Of a DNA stretch of 64,000 nt, positions 25,137 through 37,014 are shown in pieces (the stretch's first letter is position 1; every line of letters starts with the position of its first letter). The notes under the pieces were generated by a model. The model was given only the letters and a program-made list of their open reading frames with translations, was not told the DNA's origin and ran no database searches. The DNA is from Marasmius tenuissimus (Eukaryota > Basidiomycota > Agaricomycetes > Agaricales > Marasmiaceae). Made by a program: the position numbers and the translations under genes. Location of the stretch: contig JAQOTA010000052.1 in assembly GCA_029532415.1 (NCBI GenBank), forward strand, positions 1,984,001 to 2,048,000, written 5' to 3'.

Positions 25137-25882
25137 GGTCGGCGATGAGCAAGACGTTGCGCAGCCAAAGTCTGACGGGCGCTTGATTCGCGACTGGCCA
25201 CGTGGTCCACGTATAACTGACAAGATGCAACTTTCGCACGGTCGCGTCTTTCCCTTGGAGTTGTTGGTCTAGACTCTCTCAGATTCAATCTTCGCGAATG
25301 GTCCAGCCTTGTCCTTCCTCTTATTGGTTGATGGCCTCTTGATGGCTCTGGAGACTAGCAACCAATCCGGTGCTCAATCCAAGCGATTGGCTCGCGAAAA
25401 TTTATCACTAGAACTCTGTTTTTCGCATGACAGGTGGTCCACACCTCAGGACTATTTCAAGACACTTGGGACTCGAATCATGCCTCCGGTGAGGCGCACA
25501 ATTGCTATCAGCTCTCTTTGCGGCCCCCTTCGTATGCTGAACAATATTCCGGCACCCTGTACGAGATCTGGAGACGGGACGTCGCTGGGACGCAAGTATC
25601 TACGAGGGATCGTCTGGTTACCGAAAATATCAAAAGGACTCCATGAGCTTACATGTTTCAAATCTGTCTTTATTGATGCGGTCTCCCGGGTAGGTCACAT
25701 ACATATATTCTCGATGAACAGTTGTCGTCTTTAGCGACCCATATCTTCCCCACCACCAGCACGGCCAATTCCTCCATTCCTTAACCTTTCGCCCATCGTT
25801 CTTCTTGTACGTTCGCTCGAATTGCATCTGTGCGCTTCGTCTTATCAAGCTCTTCTAGTCATTCTCGCCTGCTCGAGTTATC
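25137..25882 (+). other. Intergenic, no gene seen
   Basis: Contains the Sly1 promoter and the leader of the small protein at 25883. The 25740-25880 part is pyrimidine-rich. The frames at 25309-25734 show no domain. Confidence 0.45.
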
Positions 25883-26092
25883 ATGGGGTGCATACCTAGC
25901 AAAGCACAGGCTCAACAGATGTCCGGAGATACTTCCATGCGTTCCAGGCCGAATCTTTCTATTGCAACTGGAGGCTCTAAAAAGCAGGCGGATGGCTCCC
26001 TTTCACCTCCATCACCAGCTCCCTGGGTGTCTGGCCACTCGAAGCTCATCGTCGAGAAGGATGGATCAATGAGGGTTCATTCCAACTCATGA
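25883..26092 (+). CDS. Small protein with an N-myristoylation/palmitoylation-type start
   Basis: A 69-aa open frame with a good start context (atcATGG) and a pyrimidine-rich leader. It begins MGCIPSKAQAQQ: Gly2, Cys3 and Ser6 match the classic MGCxxS signal for N-myristoylation plus palmitoylation, so the product would be tethered to membranes. The rest is disordered (Ser, Pro, Gly, Lys) and ends KLIVEKDGSMRVHSNS; no known domain. Just past the stop, cag|gtgagtg at about 26119 and a tcgtag near 26174 look like an intron in the 3' UTR, which supports a transcribed gene. I do not recognise the family. It could be a peripheral membrane signalling adaptor, but that is speculation. Confidence 0.5.
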   Translation: MGCIPSKAQAQQMSGDTSMRSRPNLSIATGGSKKQADGSLSPPSPAPWVSGHSKLIVEKDGSMRVHSNS

Positions 26093-27067
26093 TACACAGG
26101 AGGCCTAAATTCCTTCAGGTGAGTGACATTGGAATGATCAGCTAGTTCCTCCTCTGATCTGCTCCAATCGTAGGCGACATCCTCTAGTGTAAATATTCGG
26201 AGGGAGGACTGCCGCTACAGCACCGTCGTCCGCGTCGGTTCTCGTACATTTCACCTGTCAAGGTATATTCCCATCGCTCGTCCGGTCACGAGCGCCAGAT
26301 CAGATACCTTTTCCTCCTCTTTGTTTTCACTCTTTTCCTACTCTACGACGTGATATGTACTATAGTCTTACTTGCTTCCGAATCATCGACGACCGTTCAA
26401 GGAACTAGCAACTCGCCGATGCTCGTGCATCGCCTTACTCCAGTGCCGTCAGCGTCAAGTTAATGGTTAATGAGTGCCATATTCATCCCGCTGAACTTCC
26501 TGTCATGTGTTAAACCTGGCTGCTTGTTGGCGACTCTCAGAAGTTGCAATTGGTCATGTAGAGGCATCAGCACTGTTTACCTGAAACTCCTTAAAAGACA
26601 GAGTTGTTCTAGACTTGAGTTGGCCGAGACGCAGCAGGCAGGGACATTCACGTTGCAATGTGGTCGTGCCCTGGTCGTGCCTTGCATGACGCAGGCTCCT
26701 GAATGTTCTTTTTCCCTTACCGGTGGGGCTCGGCAAAGAGGCAGCTATGACAACGAGTATTTTTCTTCTCCTTTTACCTACTCGCATACAGCGACTCTTG
26801 GACTCTCTCTCATCTCGCACAGTCGATCCGTTCAGTCCTCTCCTTTGCGTCCTCCGGAAGTTGAACGGGATCGTTGCTAGGCCGGCCTAGTTCATATAAA
26901 TCCGACATATCAAGAAGTTTGGGGTTAAGGTTTATTATATCACTTGTTCGCGCATAAGTTTACTCTGAGAAATTTCAACCAAACTCTGACGTTCTACTTC
27001 TCTTCCAGATACCTTAACGATACCCCCTCCAAAGGGCTATCCCTTGACCCTCTTGCAGTAACGAATT
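26093..27067 (+). other. Intergenic, no gene seen
   Basis: Holds the probable 3' UTR and intron of the small protein, a CT-rich tract (about 26270-26350) and the upstream region of the channel gene. The frame at 26470-26880 has no support. Confidence 0.45.
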
Positions 27068-30000
27068 ATGACGAACAATTATGACCGGCATTTTCTCCAT
27101 CCCAGAGATATTCCAACCACAACTTTCCAGGAAAATTGGTGGACAACTTCCGGCGGCTCGACATTCATACCTCCCGGTACGGAATCATCAAAGCCAGGCT
27201 CTTCATCACGTCCATCTGGATCACAACAGCCATCTGGATCTAGTACTCCAGTAACGAGCCAGACAGGAAATGGAGGGGTTGGAGGATTATCTACAACGAC
27301 ATTCACGACTGCCTTTCCAGTATCGACATTCACTCAATCTTCCTCAGTAATCACCCTTTTCACGCAGTCCGAGGTCACCTCAGTTTCAACTTTACCGACA
27401 AATCCAACAATTTCTGGCGCGTCCCAATCTCCAGCACATTCTAGCGGCACCGCGCTCCCAGATTCCAACCCAACGTCAACCCACGCGCCTGTGTGCATTG
27501 GAGGAGGCCTCGACGCGCAATCGGATGGGCTCTTAACGTCCCTGATTATTCCCAGCGCGATAGGGCTGCTTATTTGGGTACGTGCGCGGTCTTTTTTGGT
27601 CGTCATGCATGTCACTTACTTACTCAACATTCCATTCCAATCGGTTTACGTCCACTTGAAATACACAGCTCTTATTCGCCATCCTACGGCCGCGTTTTAG
27701 GCAAATTTACGCCGTCAGAGAGTGGTTTGTTCAGCAGGAGTGCGTCGCCACCGTGTGTTGCTCTGCACCGACCCTAATCGTTCTACCACTTCGTTGACAG
27801 TCTCCGACCGAAACCACTCGGCTCGGGGTTCTTTTCGTGGCTGTTTCCTAATGTACCCCTTGTACCCGATCTGGCGGACAACGACGATGTCGACAAGTCG
27901 GGCCGCAACGCTGCAGACGACGCGGAACATTTCCCATCCGACGGTCAACTTAGCCAACGTATTCTGTGGATTGCTTTCTTGATTGCGTTTGGCTGGACTG
28001 TGCTGGGTCTCGCTGGAGCGCTACCCCTCTACCTCGTAGGAACGACGTGCCTTGCGAATCAACCAACCACGAGTGTCTTCGGGGGAACGTATTCGGCGTT
28101 ACAGGATCTCAGTCTACTTCGTCTTTTGAAGGAATTCGATGCCGGGAACATTAGCACTGTCAACCTTGCCACGACTTCCAATCTCCATGTCCTCGGAAAA
28201 CGTGCGGATGAGAACGATCCGCAGAACCTCCGGTCACGTATCATCGTCTTGACCGTGTTCGCCGCGGTTCTTGCTGTGTTCCCTGCGCTGTGGAAGATAA
28301 CGAAAGAGTTCAATAAACTCGCTTCATACAGGAAGAGATGGTTGGAAGGAAAATGTCAGGGGAAAGATTTAGCATGGATGAGTGCGAGAGATGCACCGGG
28401 CTTTACGGGGTGGGGTGAGAAGCAGCTGAAGGATTTTGTGTTGAAGACTGGACTGAGCTCGTCGCTGGACAACGAAACTAGTCGCCAAGGGCCGCAGCGT
28501 TCGCGATCCCGTGGGGGTAATGGGAATGGCAGCAGAAATGGCAATCACAAAAGAGGTGATACCGTTGAACTGCTCGACGAGAAAGAGAAGGCGAATCTAG
28601 AAGTGGATATCAATGGCATTTTTTCTATCTGGTCCGTCGGCCCTCTTTGCCACAGCCTCTCGTATTGCTCACCATCCCATGTCTATAGCGACACCCAGGA
28701 TCTTGCTATGCTTATCGAAGAACGAGACGAAATACTCGAAAATCTCGAGATTGCGGAAACCAAATACATCAACTCTTTCAAACTATCGACTCCCGAACCA
28801 TCTCTAGCCGACTTTGAACCTTCTCCCCCTCGCGACGACTCGAGACCATATATCAGTCGACCCATGAAGCATGGCCATCGTGTGAGTCTCTGCCCTTTGT
28901 CTTTCCTAATTATTTGGTTTACCTGCCTCCCATTCAGAGGAAACGCTCCAAGAATCCAGCACCTGCAGCATCATCTCTCGCCCCAACGTCATTTGTGGCT
29001 CCCTCTCACTATTATAAGATTCGTGACGTATCCGGCGTCAGCGGAGGGCACTTCACAGATCCCAATTATGGAGTGCAGCGAAGTCCCAGCTTCGCGGAAT
29101 CCCTTCAGTCACGTATCATCGGGTCTCGGTTCCAAGAGCTCAACCGCGAGTCTGGCCACTCGGCACAATTCCCGCTTGGGAGCCCACTCCATGTACGCCA
29201 GGGAACATTGGAGATGAAGGACTCCGAATCGCAGTCTGTGAGCTCCTATCCTTTCCCTGATCCTCGCAAGTACGGACCCAACTATGCCGAACCTGAGGGA
29301 GGTTTGGGTACCCTGGACGAAGAGGAATGGGTGGATCTCTCACGGGATGGCACTCCAGATGACTTTTTCCAGAGTGCAGATAATGGTACACCTTCGGCTG
29401 GGCCTTCTTCATTCAGGAGAAGGCCACTCAGAATGCCTGCGACGGACACTCAATCCAAACGCGAAACCTTTCCGTTCCGAAAGAAGGAAGGCCCTGAATC
29501 ACCAGAGGATGTTATGCCTCCCCACTTGCGTTTACAACAATCCCAACCTTTCGTGCGCCCCTTGGATGGTATCAACTATGATCATCTGGGGCATATCTAC
29601 TCGGACATCGCTGTGTGGCGAACAAAGCTCAAGCAAATTAATGCCGATATCGCCGATGCACAGAGGGATTGCTATAACGACATCGCAGAGGGGGTCCGGA
29701 TCAAGGGTTGGCTGTTCGTTGGGCAGGGATTGCGCCATATCCCTAAAATGCAGATCATTGAAGGGAGGAGCAAGGATGATGTGAGGTGGGATATATTGCA
29801 GAACGAAAGGACGACATTGGACCATTTCGTCTATTACGGGGTCCTCATTGTCACCGGCGTGTTGCTCGCCGCTGGACGTAAGTGCTGGTCTTTTTCTTCC
29901 TTTCGCACTTCTATCCTGTGGAGCTGGGTTGTTCATTTTATTCTGCGTAGTGACTGCCGCGTCTGGCCTTGCATTGGGCACAGCCCCCGACTTCTCTCAC

Positions 30001-31642
30001 TATCTCCCCTTCTTGCAGGGACTGTGGAGTGCGAACAAGTTGGCCGCAGGCGTGGTGACAGTCTTCGTTCCCGCCTTGGCGATATCAGTGTTTATTTACA
30101 TCGCGCTTCGCGTCGTTCTGTGTGAGTGGAAGATCAGATTTCGTGTCCATCCACTACTCTAAACTTAGTCCTCAGGGGCGTCCGAGATACGAGCTTCCAT
30201 TTCCGTATCCGCGGGCCAACTACATAACTTCAAAGCTACATTCTTCTTCCTCGCCATCGCATCTGCACTATGGATAGTCGCCGTTGGAGCGCTCCTATTT
30301 GGTATTCAAGCTTTCAGCAACGACAAGGACGGTGCAGCGCGATCAGTGGCTGACGGCTCTGTCTACATGGCTGCTATCGCGATGGCTGTCGTCCTTCAAG
30401 TAGCCATCATTTTCCCAGGCCTACTGATCCTCCAACCGATAAAACTCTGGCGAGTTACGAGACAAGAGAAGTACGCGGTCACCCCTAGACAACGTTTCAG
30501 AGGTGAGTGTCTGTTTTTACATATTCACTTCACATCCGCTCACGGCCGGAAATGTCGTGTGTGGGGTTCTGATGACTTATCCTATTTACAGCCGTATATC
30601 CTCATGTTTATCAACCACGTTCATTTACCACAACGGGCGCGTGCATTTTAGCCATCGTGTTCGTTTCAACATTTGCTTTGATATTCCCGCTTATTGGACC
30701 TGCTGTGGTTATATTGCTCCTCCTGACACTAGTTGGTGAGTTGATTTTGCTTGCTGTTATAAGTGTGTTGGAACAGCTGACATGAATGGAATGATTTTTT
30801 ACTCCACACAACACGGCAGCTCATCGATTTTTAATCGGCTATGTATACGCACCAAACGCTAGCACCGGAGGGCTACTTCAAATATGGCTCTTACGGCGTC
30901 TTGGCACGCTTCTAGCTGTTCAGCCGATCTTGCTGGGATTGATATTCTTGAGTCGACGGATATGGATTGAAGGCGGCGTGTTGGTTGGGGTAGGCGTGTT
31001 TGTGATCGTGTTTGTGGAGACTTTTACGAGGATCAGGATGTCGGAGCGTAAGACCCTTAGCAACATCACTCAAGATTCGGTTGAAACGTTCTCAACGACT
31101 GCGAGGACTCGTCGGACGATCATGGAGGATGAGGAGAGCACGAGCTTGGTGGGGAGTCGAGCGGGTACGAGGCCGCGGGGGTCCATGGCATCCGTATTGG
31201 AGATGATGAGTCTGACGTTGGCGGTGATGCCTTCGCGTTCTCGAGTTCGAGGACCTGTACCACTCAGTGCGTTGTTGTATTTTCCCAATGTTTGCGATAC
31301 CACAGGCTGACTGGGGCTAAAGGTACCGAATCCTTGGATGATCTGTTGCAAACGGAACGGGCAGCACAAACACACCCTGATGCTCCACCCCATCTGCCAG
31401 CATTACCTTTTGCGGACCACGCAGAAGAGATGGCAGGAATTTTGTATGCGCCCGAGTTGATAGCTCCACCGCCAATTATTTGGTTACCCAACGACCGGCC
31501 TGGAGTGGGCCGCTCGGAGGCGCTGGATCTGCAAAAGTATCATGATTTGCAGGTGACTCTTGATGTCAGTGGGGGTAGCGGGACACCGACAGGACAAACC
31601 CTCCACCGAACGTCGTCTTCGAAATCCCGAGAACGTGGATGA
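27068..31642 (+). CDS. CSC1/OSCA/TMEM63-family (DUF221) membrane channel
   Basis: Large polytopic protein related to osmosensitive, calcium-permeable cation channels. A 150-residue Ser/Thr-rich N-terminus precedes the first membrane helix, LLTSLIIPSAIGLLIWLLFAILRPRFRQIYAVREWFVQQE, the family's opening. TM2 (ILWIAFLIAFGWTVLGLAGALPLYLVG) and TM3 (IIVLTVFAAVLAVFPALWKI) follow. The long cytosolic loop has LLIEERDEILENLEIAETKY-type sequence and a disordered segment to about 29520. Later helices are HFVYYGVLIVTGVLLAAG, AGVVTVFVPALAISVFIYIAL, ATFFFLAIASALWIVAVGALLF, ILAIVFVSTFALIFPLIGPAVVILLL and WIEGGVLVGVGVFVIVFVETF. The C-terminus has EMAGILYAPELIAPPPIIWLPND, typical of the long fungal members. 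About ten exons, over 1,250 aa. The N-terminal start is the least certain point. Channel activity is inferred from the family only. Confidence 0.85.
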
Positions 31643-34600
31643 GGGGCCTCAGACATTCTGTAAATGTTTTGTTTGGACTTTTTGACCTTTTAGTTAGCTC
31701 TTGGTTGTTTATTCTGGACTGACCGCGGTGATATAACACTATAACCCTGCTATAACTTACCTTACTTTTCACGTTCACCTTTGCTAGTCGACGGAGCTAC
31801 ACGAGGCGCAGGCAGTATAGCTTATCCGAGTATCCGAGTATGAATTGTTTTTGAATTTCCGTTCTTTTAGCATTTGGGACTAGACAAACTCCGTCCAAGC
31901 GTGCTCGTCTTCAGACAGCCGTCTGCCTCCGCCTGCATGTTCTCGAATCCTCTCATTGACTTGTACGTTGCCCGTACGTCTTGCACTGACCCACCGAACG
32001 TCCTTAGGGGATAACCGGAAAAGGAAATTCGGGCGAAAATGGAAAATTATATTACACGGCAGGCAAAAGAGGAATTGGAGGGAAATTATTATCCATCGCT
32101 TGACTGGGTGGTGGAGCAAACGTTACATATAGCACCACCCGCCCATATGATCCGGCTCGATAAAGAGCAGGCCGTTTCAGTCAGGTTCGTGCTTTCGTTT
32201 CGTTTATTATTTTCTTCTTCCGCCCAAACCATTCTCTGTAAACCTCCCAGTTAAATATCTCGCTGGATTCGAACATCCTTTTTCCGGTCAAACTGCCTCC
32301 TTTTTTCCATTACAACAACATGTCTGTCTCCTGTCTCCCTTCTCATCGTCTTCCCATGGACGACTCAGCGCCCATGGACATTGACATGGCGGTCTCAAAC
32401 TATTCGAGGTCAATACACGACTACACCCTGCGATTGTGGACGGAATCAAGAAGACTGGCGGAAGAGAAAGCGAGAGCGAGGTCGAAGGGCGAGGCACGGA
32501 CAGCGTTGAGCCGTTCTACAGCAGGGGGGAACTATCACAGTCAACCCGGGCTATCGGGTCGAGTACCGGGGGAGAGCGGGAGGACGAGGGAGACGTCTGC
32601 TCAGTAATGCAGACGATGACCTCGGTGATATTGGCTGCGTCGGGTAGAAAGGGCACGGGGTCCGTGCGCAGGCCTCCTCGGGACATCAAGCATGGATAAT
32701 GGTCTTCCCGTCGTTCAATCTGGTTGGTTATCCGCACTCAGCATTATTTCTGAATGCCTCCCTTACACCACCGTCCTGGATCTAGCTCCCTCTCAAGCCA
32801 ATTCTCACCAAGTTTGCCTTTTGGAATCCAACACCCGATACCCATCAATGTATACCTAGAAGATGTTCCATTCATCTCCCCGTCTTTCACCCGCTTTCAC
32901 AATCACAGAAGCAGAGAACGAGCTCGTCATTCGGCTCGTCATTTTTGTTTCTGTCATTCAACCTTTCAACTTGATCTACCATCGTCAACGACATCGGACA
33001 CACGCAGGTGCACCCTGTCCGAGTACCGTTATTGCATGTGGCAACTATCGGTACCTGGTTCGGGTACTCATTGACGGGTCGCTCGCTTCACCTTTCTCTT
33101 CCCTTCCTTCACATCGCTATCCATTCGTGCTATACCTCTGTTGTTTGCTTTCCTCCGACTTCAACCTCATCAGCCAATCCACGAGTAATCGAGCTCGTTG
33201 TATCAACCAGTTTCCCCCCCGCAGTTCATCTTGATTTCCCTCCTCTACGAAAAGACCTTGGCATCCATACCTTACCCACCGCCATTCATCCGAATCCACA
33301 CGATTAATTATTATATATCCCCCCGACCTTCAGCGCAGGTTTGATTGATTCTCCTTGCAAGTTAGAGAGCCTGGTTGTTTAGCTCCAAACTAGTAATTGT
33401 ATATCGTTAGCGTTCCCCTATACATACGATTGTCGTTCGACCGTTCAAGTTCCGTGAAGAGTCTGAGTAATGAAAAAGCCCGGATCGGACGACGGACGTG
33501 CTCTCGAGCGGTCCCCCTTGCGCTTGGATTTCTTAGGCGCCACGCGAGGGAATCAATTACTGGCAATTGTCGGCAATCGGCATTTATGCTTGTGCCTCGA
33601 TACAGTTCATTTTGAAACATTTATTTTGGCCCCCGACGTCAGCTTTCTTCCCCGTCCGACGAGCATGGTGTCATTACAACGGACGCCGTTGTTCAGGCCT
33701 TCTCGAAAGCGAACAATCACCTCTCCGAGAGTCTGCTGGCCGCCGCAAGAGACTGGATATGAAGGGACTGGCCCGGGACGGTGCAAAAAGTCAAATCCTC
33801 AAGGCTGAAAAGGCTATGTTGTCCTTGATGGGCTTTCATAACAAACGAGCATCCCGGAACTTCCTGTACCTGTTCAGCGACGTCATTTTACACTTTCTCT
33901 AATGCAGTTGAGTTTGAACGGGACCTCGATTGTGTCACTTTAGGCTATGTATAGGTCTTGAAGCTGGGAAAGGACCCACTCGCTGTGTTCGAGACCAAGT
34001 TGGTGCCTTTCAATTAGGCAAAGTGGAGTATTAGTCTGAAGGACGGTTTCAATGTGAACCTCCCGCACCTCCACCATCATCATCTAGTCAGCGTCGCCAC
34101 TGATTTTCACGTTTGTCCTTGGTCATGACTCATGATCATGATGGACCAGTACTAAGGTAAGGAGGAGATAGTCTCGAGGACTACTGGTCACAACTTCCAT
34201 CTACCTGGGGGACTTGGCGGTCAACTCGAACTCACCTTCATTCGTCTCTCCGTCCTCATCACCTCGCGGACCCACGCCAATAGCCTCCACGTCCGTGATG
34301 GGGTCCTGTGGGTTCTCGACCAGCGACGGAAGATTCGATTCACGGTCCGCTACCCTGCAAACTCCCACCAGGACGAAATATCTCGTAGTAGACAACTCGT
34401 AACATGGTAAAGTCTTGTGTGTAGTGGGTCGAATACTCACCGATGGCCGGGACCACCTTCATCGTCAAAACCATTCTGCATAAACCTTCAAGCTTTCACC
34501 CGTAAAACTACCGTACAAAGTCGCCGTAATACAATCCAACTGTGTCCGTACAAATTCGTTCCTTGTATCCCTACACGAGGCCCGTCTCTGACCAAATCGC

Positions 34601-34673
34601 ACATTCAGTCCCTGGAACATATCCGGTCCTATCGCCCCAGTGACCGATGCCAGGCCGGGCCAGATGTTGCGGC
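31643..34673 (+). other. Gene-poor 3-kb stretch
   Basis: No confident gene. The + strand is markedly pyrimidine-rich from about 32750 to 33260, resembling promoter/leader sequence but followed by no supported coding frame. One weak candidate gene lies at 32356. A short palindromic patch, catgatcatg, occurs near 34131-34140. There are no transposon ends or long repeats that I can see. Confidence 0.45.
32356..32607 (+). CDS. Possible small hypothetical protein
   Basis: Open frame of 83 aa starting MDDSAPMDIDMAVSNYSRSIHDYTLRLWTESRRLAEEKARARS; an upstream in-frame Met exists at 32320. The first 45 residues look like a real amphipathic helix (HDYTLRLWTESRRLAEEKARA), after which composition turns basic and disordered. 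No intron or known domain is visible, and the tail after residue 50 could be out of frame with a missed exon. Kept as a weak candidate because the helical part is unlike the chance frames around it. Confidence 0.3.
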   Translation: MDDSAPMDIDMAVSNYSRSIHDYTLRLWTESRRLAEEKARARSKGEARTALSRSTAGGNYHSQPGLSGRVPGESGRTRETSAQ

Positions 34674-35129
34674 TCAGAGACTGATGGGGACGCAGCCGAT
34701 GGAGATAAGGCCACCTGGAAAACATAACGTCGTCAGTAAACAACAGCACGAAGCGGACCTGAGTCAAAGCTTAATATTTTTTACCATGGCTGTTATCCGA
34801 GCAGCAAACCGGGTTGGCATTGCTAGCGGGAATGAGCGATCTAGTATCAGCACGGACGTCCAAAACAAACCAAAGAAGCACTGACCATCCACCATTCCCA
34901 CCACCAATTACAGTGATTGGGCTGCAAGTAAGTCCAACACCAACGTTCACGTCTTGAATGAGAATCCCGAGCAAGCCGATGAGGAGGCTCGCGATGGGGT
35001 CCTTGGCCGTTGTGACGGAGTTGCAACACTCGAGTTCACCGGTGGTGCAGTCGCCTGCGCGTTGGGTGAGGGGGTGGCGACCGCAAGGGTAGTGAGAGTA
35101 GAGAGAGCAAAGAACTTGTTGAATAACAT
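34674..35129 (-). pseudogene. Class I hydrophobin copy 4, broken by a one-base deletion
   Basis: Exons 34886-35129, 34785-34822 and 34674-34714 match the sister genes, except that exon 1 is one base short (244 nt). After the signal peptide MLFNKFFALSTLTTLAVATP the frame is lost at the run of five G (+ strand 35070-35074, CCCCC in the coding sense). One more base restores the eight cysteine codons: GDCTTGELECC lies at the expected site and QDVNVGVGLTCSPITVIGGG follows. As it stands, translation yields a 60-residue product without the cysteine core. It lies 22 kb from the hydrophobin cluster amid unrelated genes, so it is a dispersed duplicate. The homopolymer site makes a sequencing artefact quite possible. 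Confidence 0.78.
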
Positions 35130-37014
35130 GTTGAAAGGAGAATTGCTTCAGTGAGCAGTCAGTTGCTAAGCTCGGAGTGTCCAGTGAGGAAGGAGGTGAG
35201 CTTTTGAAGGGGCCTTTTTATACGTTTTCAAGGGAGGTGTCGTACCTGTTCTTTGAGGTCTAGAGCGACGACGCGTCGCATTCGGGTGGAGTACCATGAA
35301 AGGCCTCAAGTCGTACGCAATTAGAACCTTTTCGTCGATGTGAGGATGTGGTGGCTGAAGAAGAGATGGGAGTTTCCGACTCGGACTAGGCGCGACATGC
35401 TCGCTTTTCGTGGAACTGAATTGGACCTCGTCGAAATGAAATCTCTCGTCGACTTCTTCACAGCTTGCCGCGTCCCTCCAGATGATCGATGACGCTAAAC
35501 AACGCTGAACGCTGAGAGCCCGCGATAGGCCGGCCCTTCAAGTAGAGAGGTACGATTGTTTGGATTGACCTCGAACAGTCGAGGCGCAATAGTCCCGATG
35601 TGATAGAAGTCAGGTCTGAGAAAACATGAGGCTTCGTTTCAGCAGCAATGTTAAGCCATAGCTACAATTTACATCTGGATCGAGCGAGTGACGTTGAAGA
35701 AGAGGAGAAGTTGAACATGCTGGCGGCAAATTTCGGCAATTGATAGCTCCAAAATTTCTCACGCCACTGGTACTCTACCTCAGCCGCTCTGGAGTGCCAG
35801 CCAGAGCCAGAGCCTGAGGACAACGGTCGTGCGTCCACGGAGGCATGCTTACGAGGCGAGATATCGGTTTCCGCCCTCGAAGAGCGGTATGCCATATGTC
35901 AAGACGCAGAGAACATCGTTTCGGTCACATGGGGCTCGATACTTGTTGAAGTGAGCCCGGGTCACTACTATAAACATTCGTGAGCGTCCGAGTATCAACA
36001 AATCTTGGGCTACTACATTTCTCAGTAGTTTGAGATTCTATCGTTCAGGACATGCTCATAGACAGCGATTGTCCAGGTTCCGCGCCGACTCATACAATGT
36101 AACCGAGTCGATCTCGAGTCTGACACTCTTCAATTTCCGAACATATCATCGATATCAAGAGCTCCCGTCTTCGTCTCACCTCCTTGACTTTTGCCTAAAT
36201 CTCTCAGAGGCCCCAGGAGTCTGCAGAGGACCAAATCTACGGCGATTAATTTATTCCACTCACTCAGTCGTTGGGTGTGGAACATCGAGAGGTGATAGTA
36301 CTGGAATCGAGGGATGGCGGCTCAACTCTCTGGAATATCGGGTAGAAAAGTAAACTATACTCACTCGATTTGCTTCCCTTATTCTCCTCTTGCCAAACGA
36401 TACAGCTACAGTCGGATCATATACGGAGTTTGATCCTCTGAAAGAGTTGGCCACTGTCAGCGGCACACTCCGAAAAACAACCGCGATAGATCCTGGTGTC
36501 GGCTATTTGCAGATATCGAGGAACGGATTGGCGATGCCTGAGAACCTTCAAGCACGCAGAAAGTCAGCCTCTAACAGTAATTTCGAGGACGCTATGGGTA
36601 GCAACATACCCGATTATGACCCCCCAACCTCGAGGGTAGTAAGGTGACGTCCACTCGCAATGGCTGCTAGTGAGCAATCAGTTGGGTTTGGAGGTCTGCT
36701 TGGCAATCTGAACAAATATGCGATTGCCTGAAGTGATTTTTAACCAGGCAGGCTATTAGACTCGTACTACGTGTTGGTAGGTTGCGAACAAGGCATGGAC
36801 GGCAATTCTCATATCCGGCATATCCGAAGCAGAACTAGCTTTCCCAGGGCTTTCCTTGTGACCACCACCTCCCAAAGCTATAAACGGGTTCCCCTACACC
36901 TGGGAGTCTGACTCTCGTTATCGTTGTATTCAATGCGTCACAAGACTTGTTAAAAACACACGGGTGGGCTATGATTTGGCGCAGACGTCGCCGACTGTGA
37001 ATCGAACAACCACC
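35130..37014 (+). other. Intergenic, no gene seen
   Basis: Nearly 1.9 kb between divergent hydrophobin 4 and the monooxygenase. Frames at 35662-35895 (minus), 36030-36353 and 36390-36647 lack domains and splice context. The final 150 bp (aagctataaacgg near 36876) may hold the monooxygenase promoter. Confidence 0.45.
35213..35222 (-). promoter_or_regulatory. TATA box of hydrophobin 4
   Basis: TATAAAAAGG on the minus strand, about 85 bp upstream of the ATG at 35129, followed by a C-rich start region as in the sister genes. The promoter of this frame-broken copy therefore looks intact. Confidence 0.6.
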
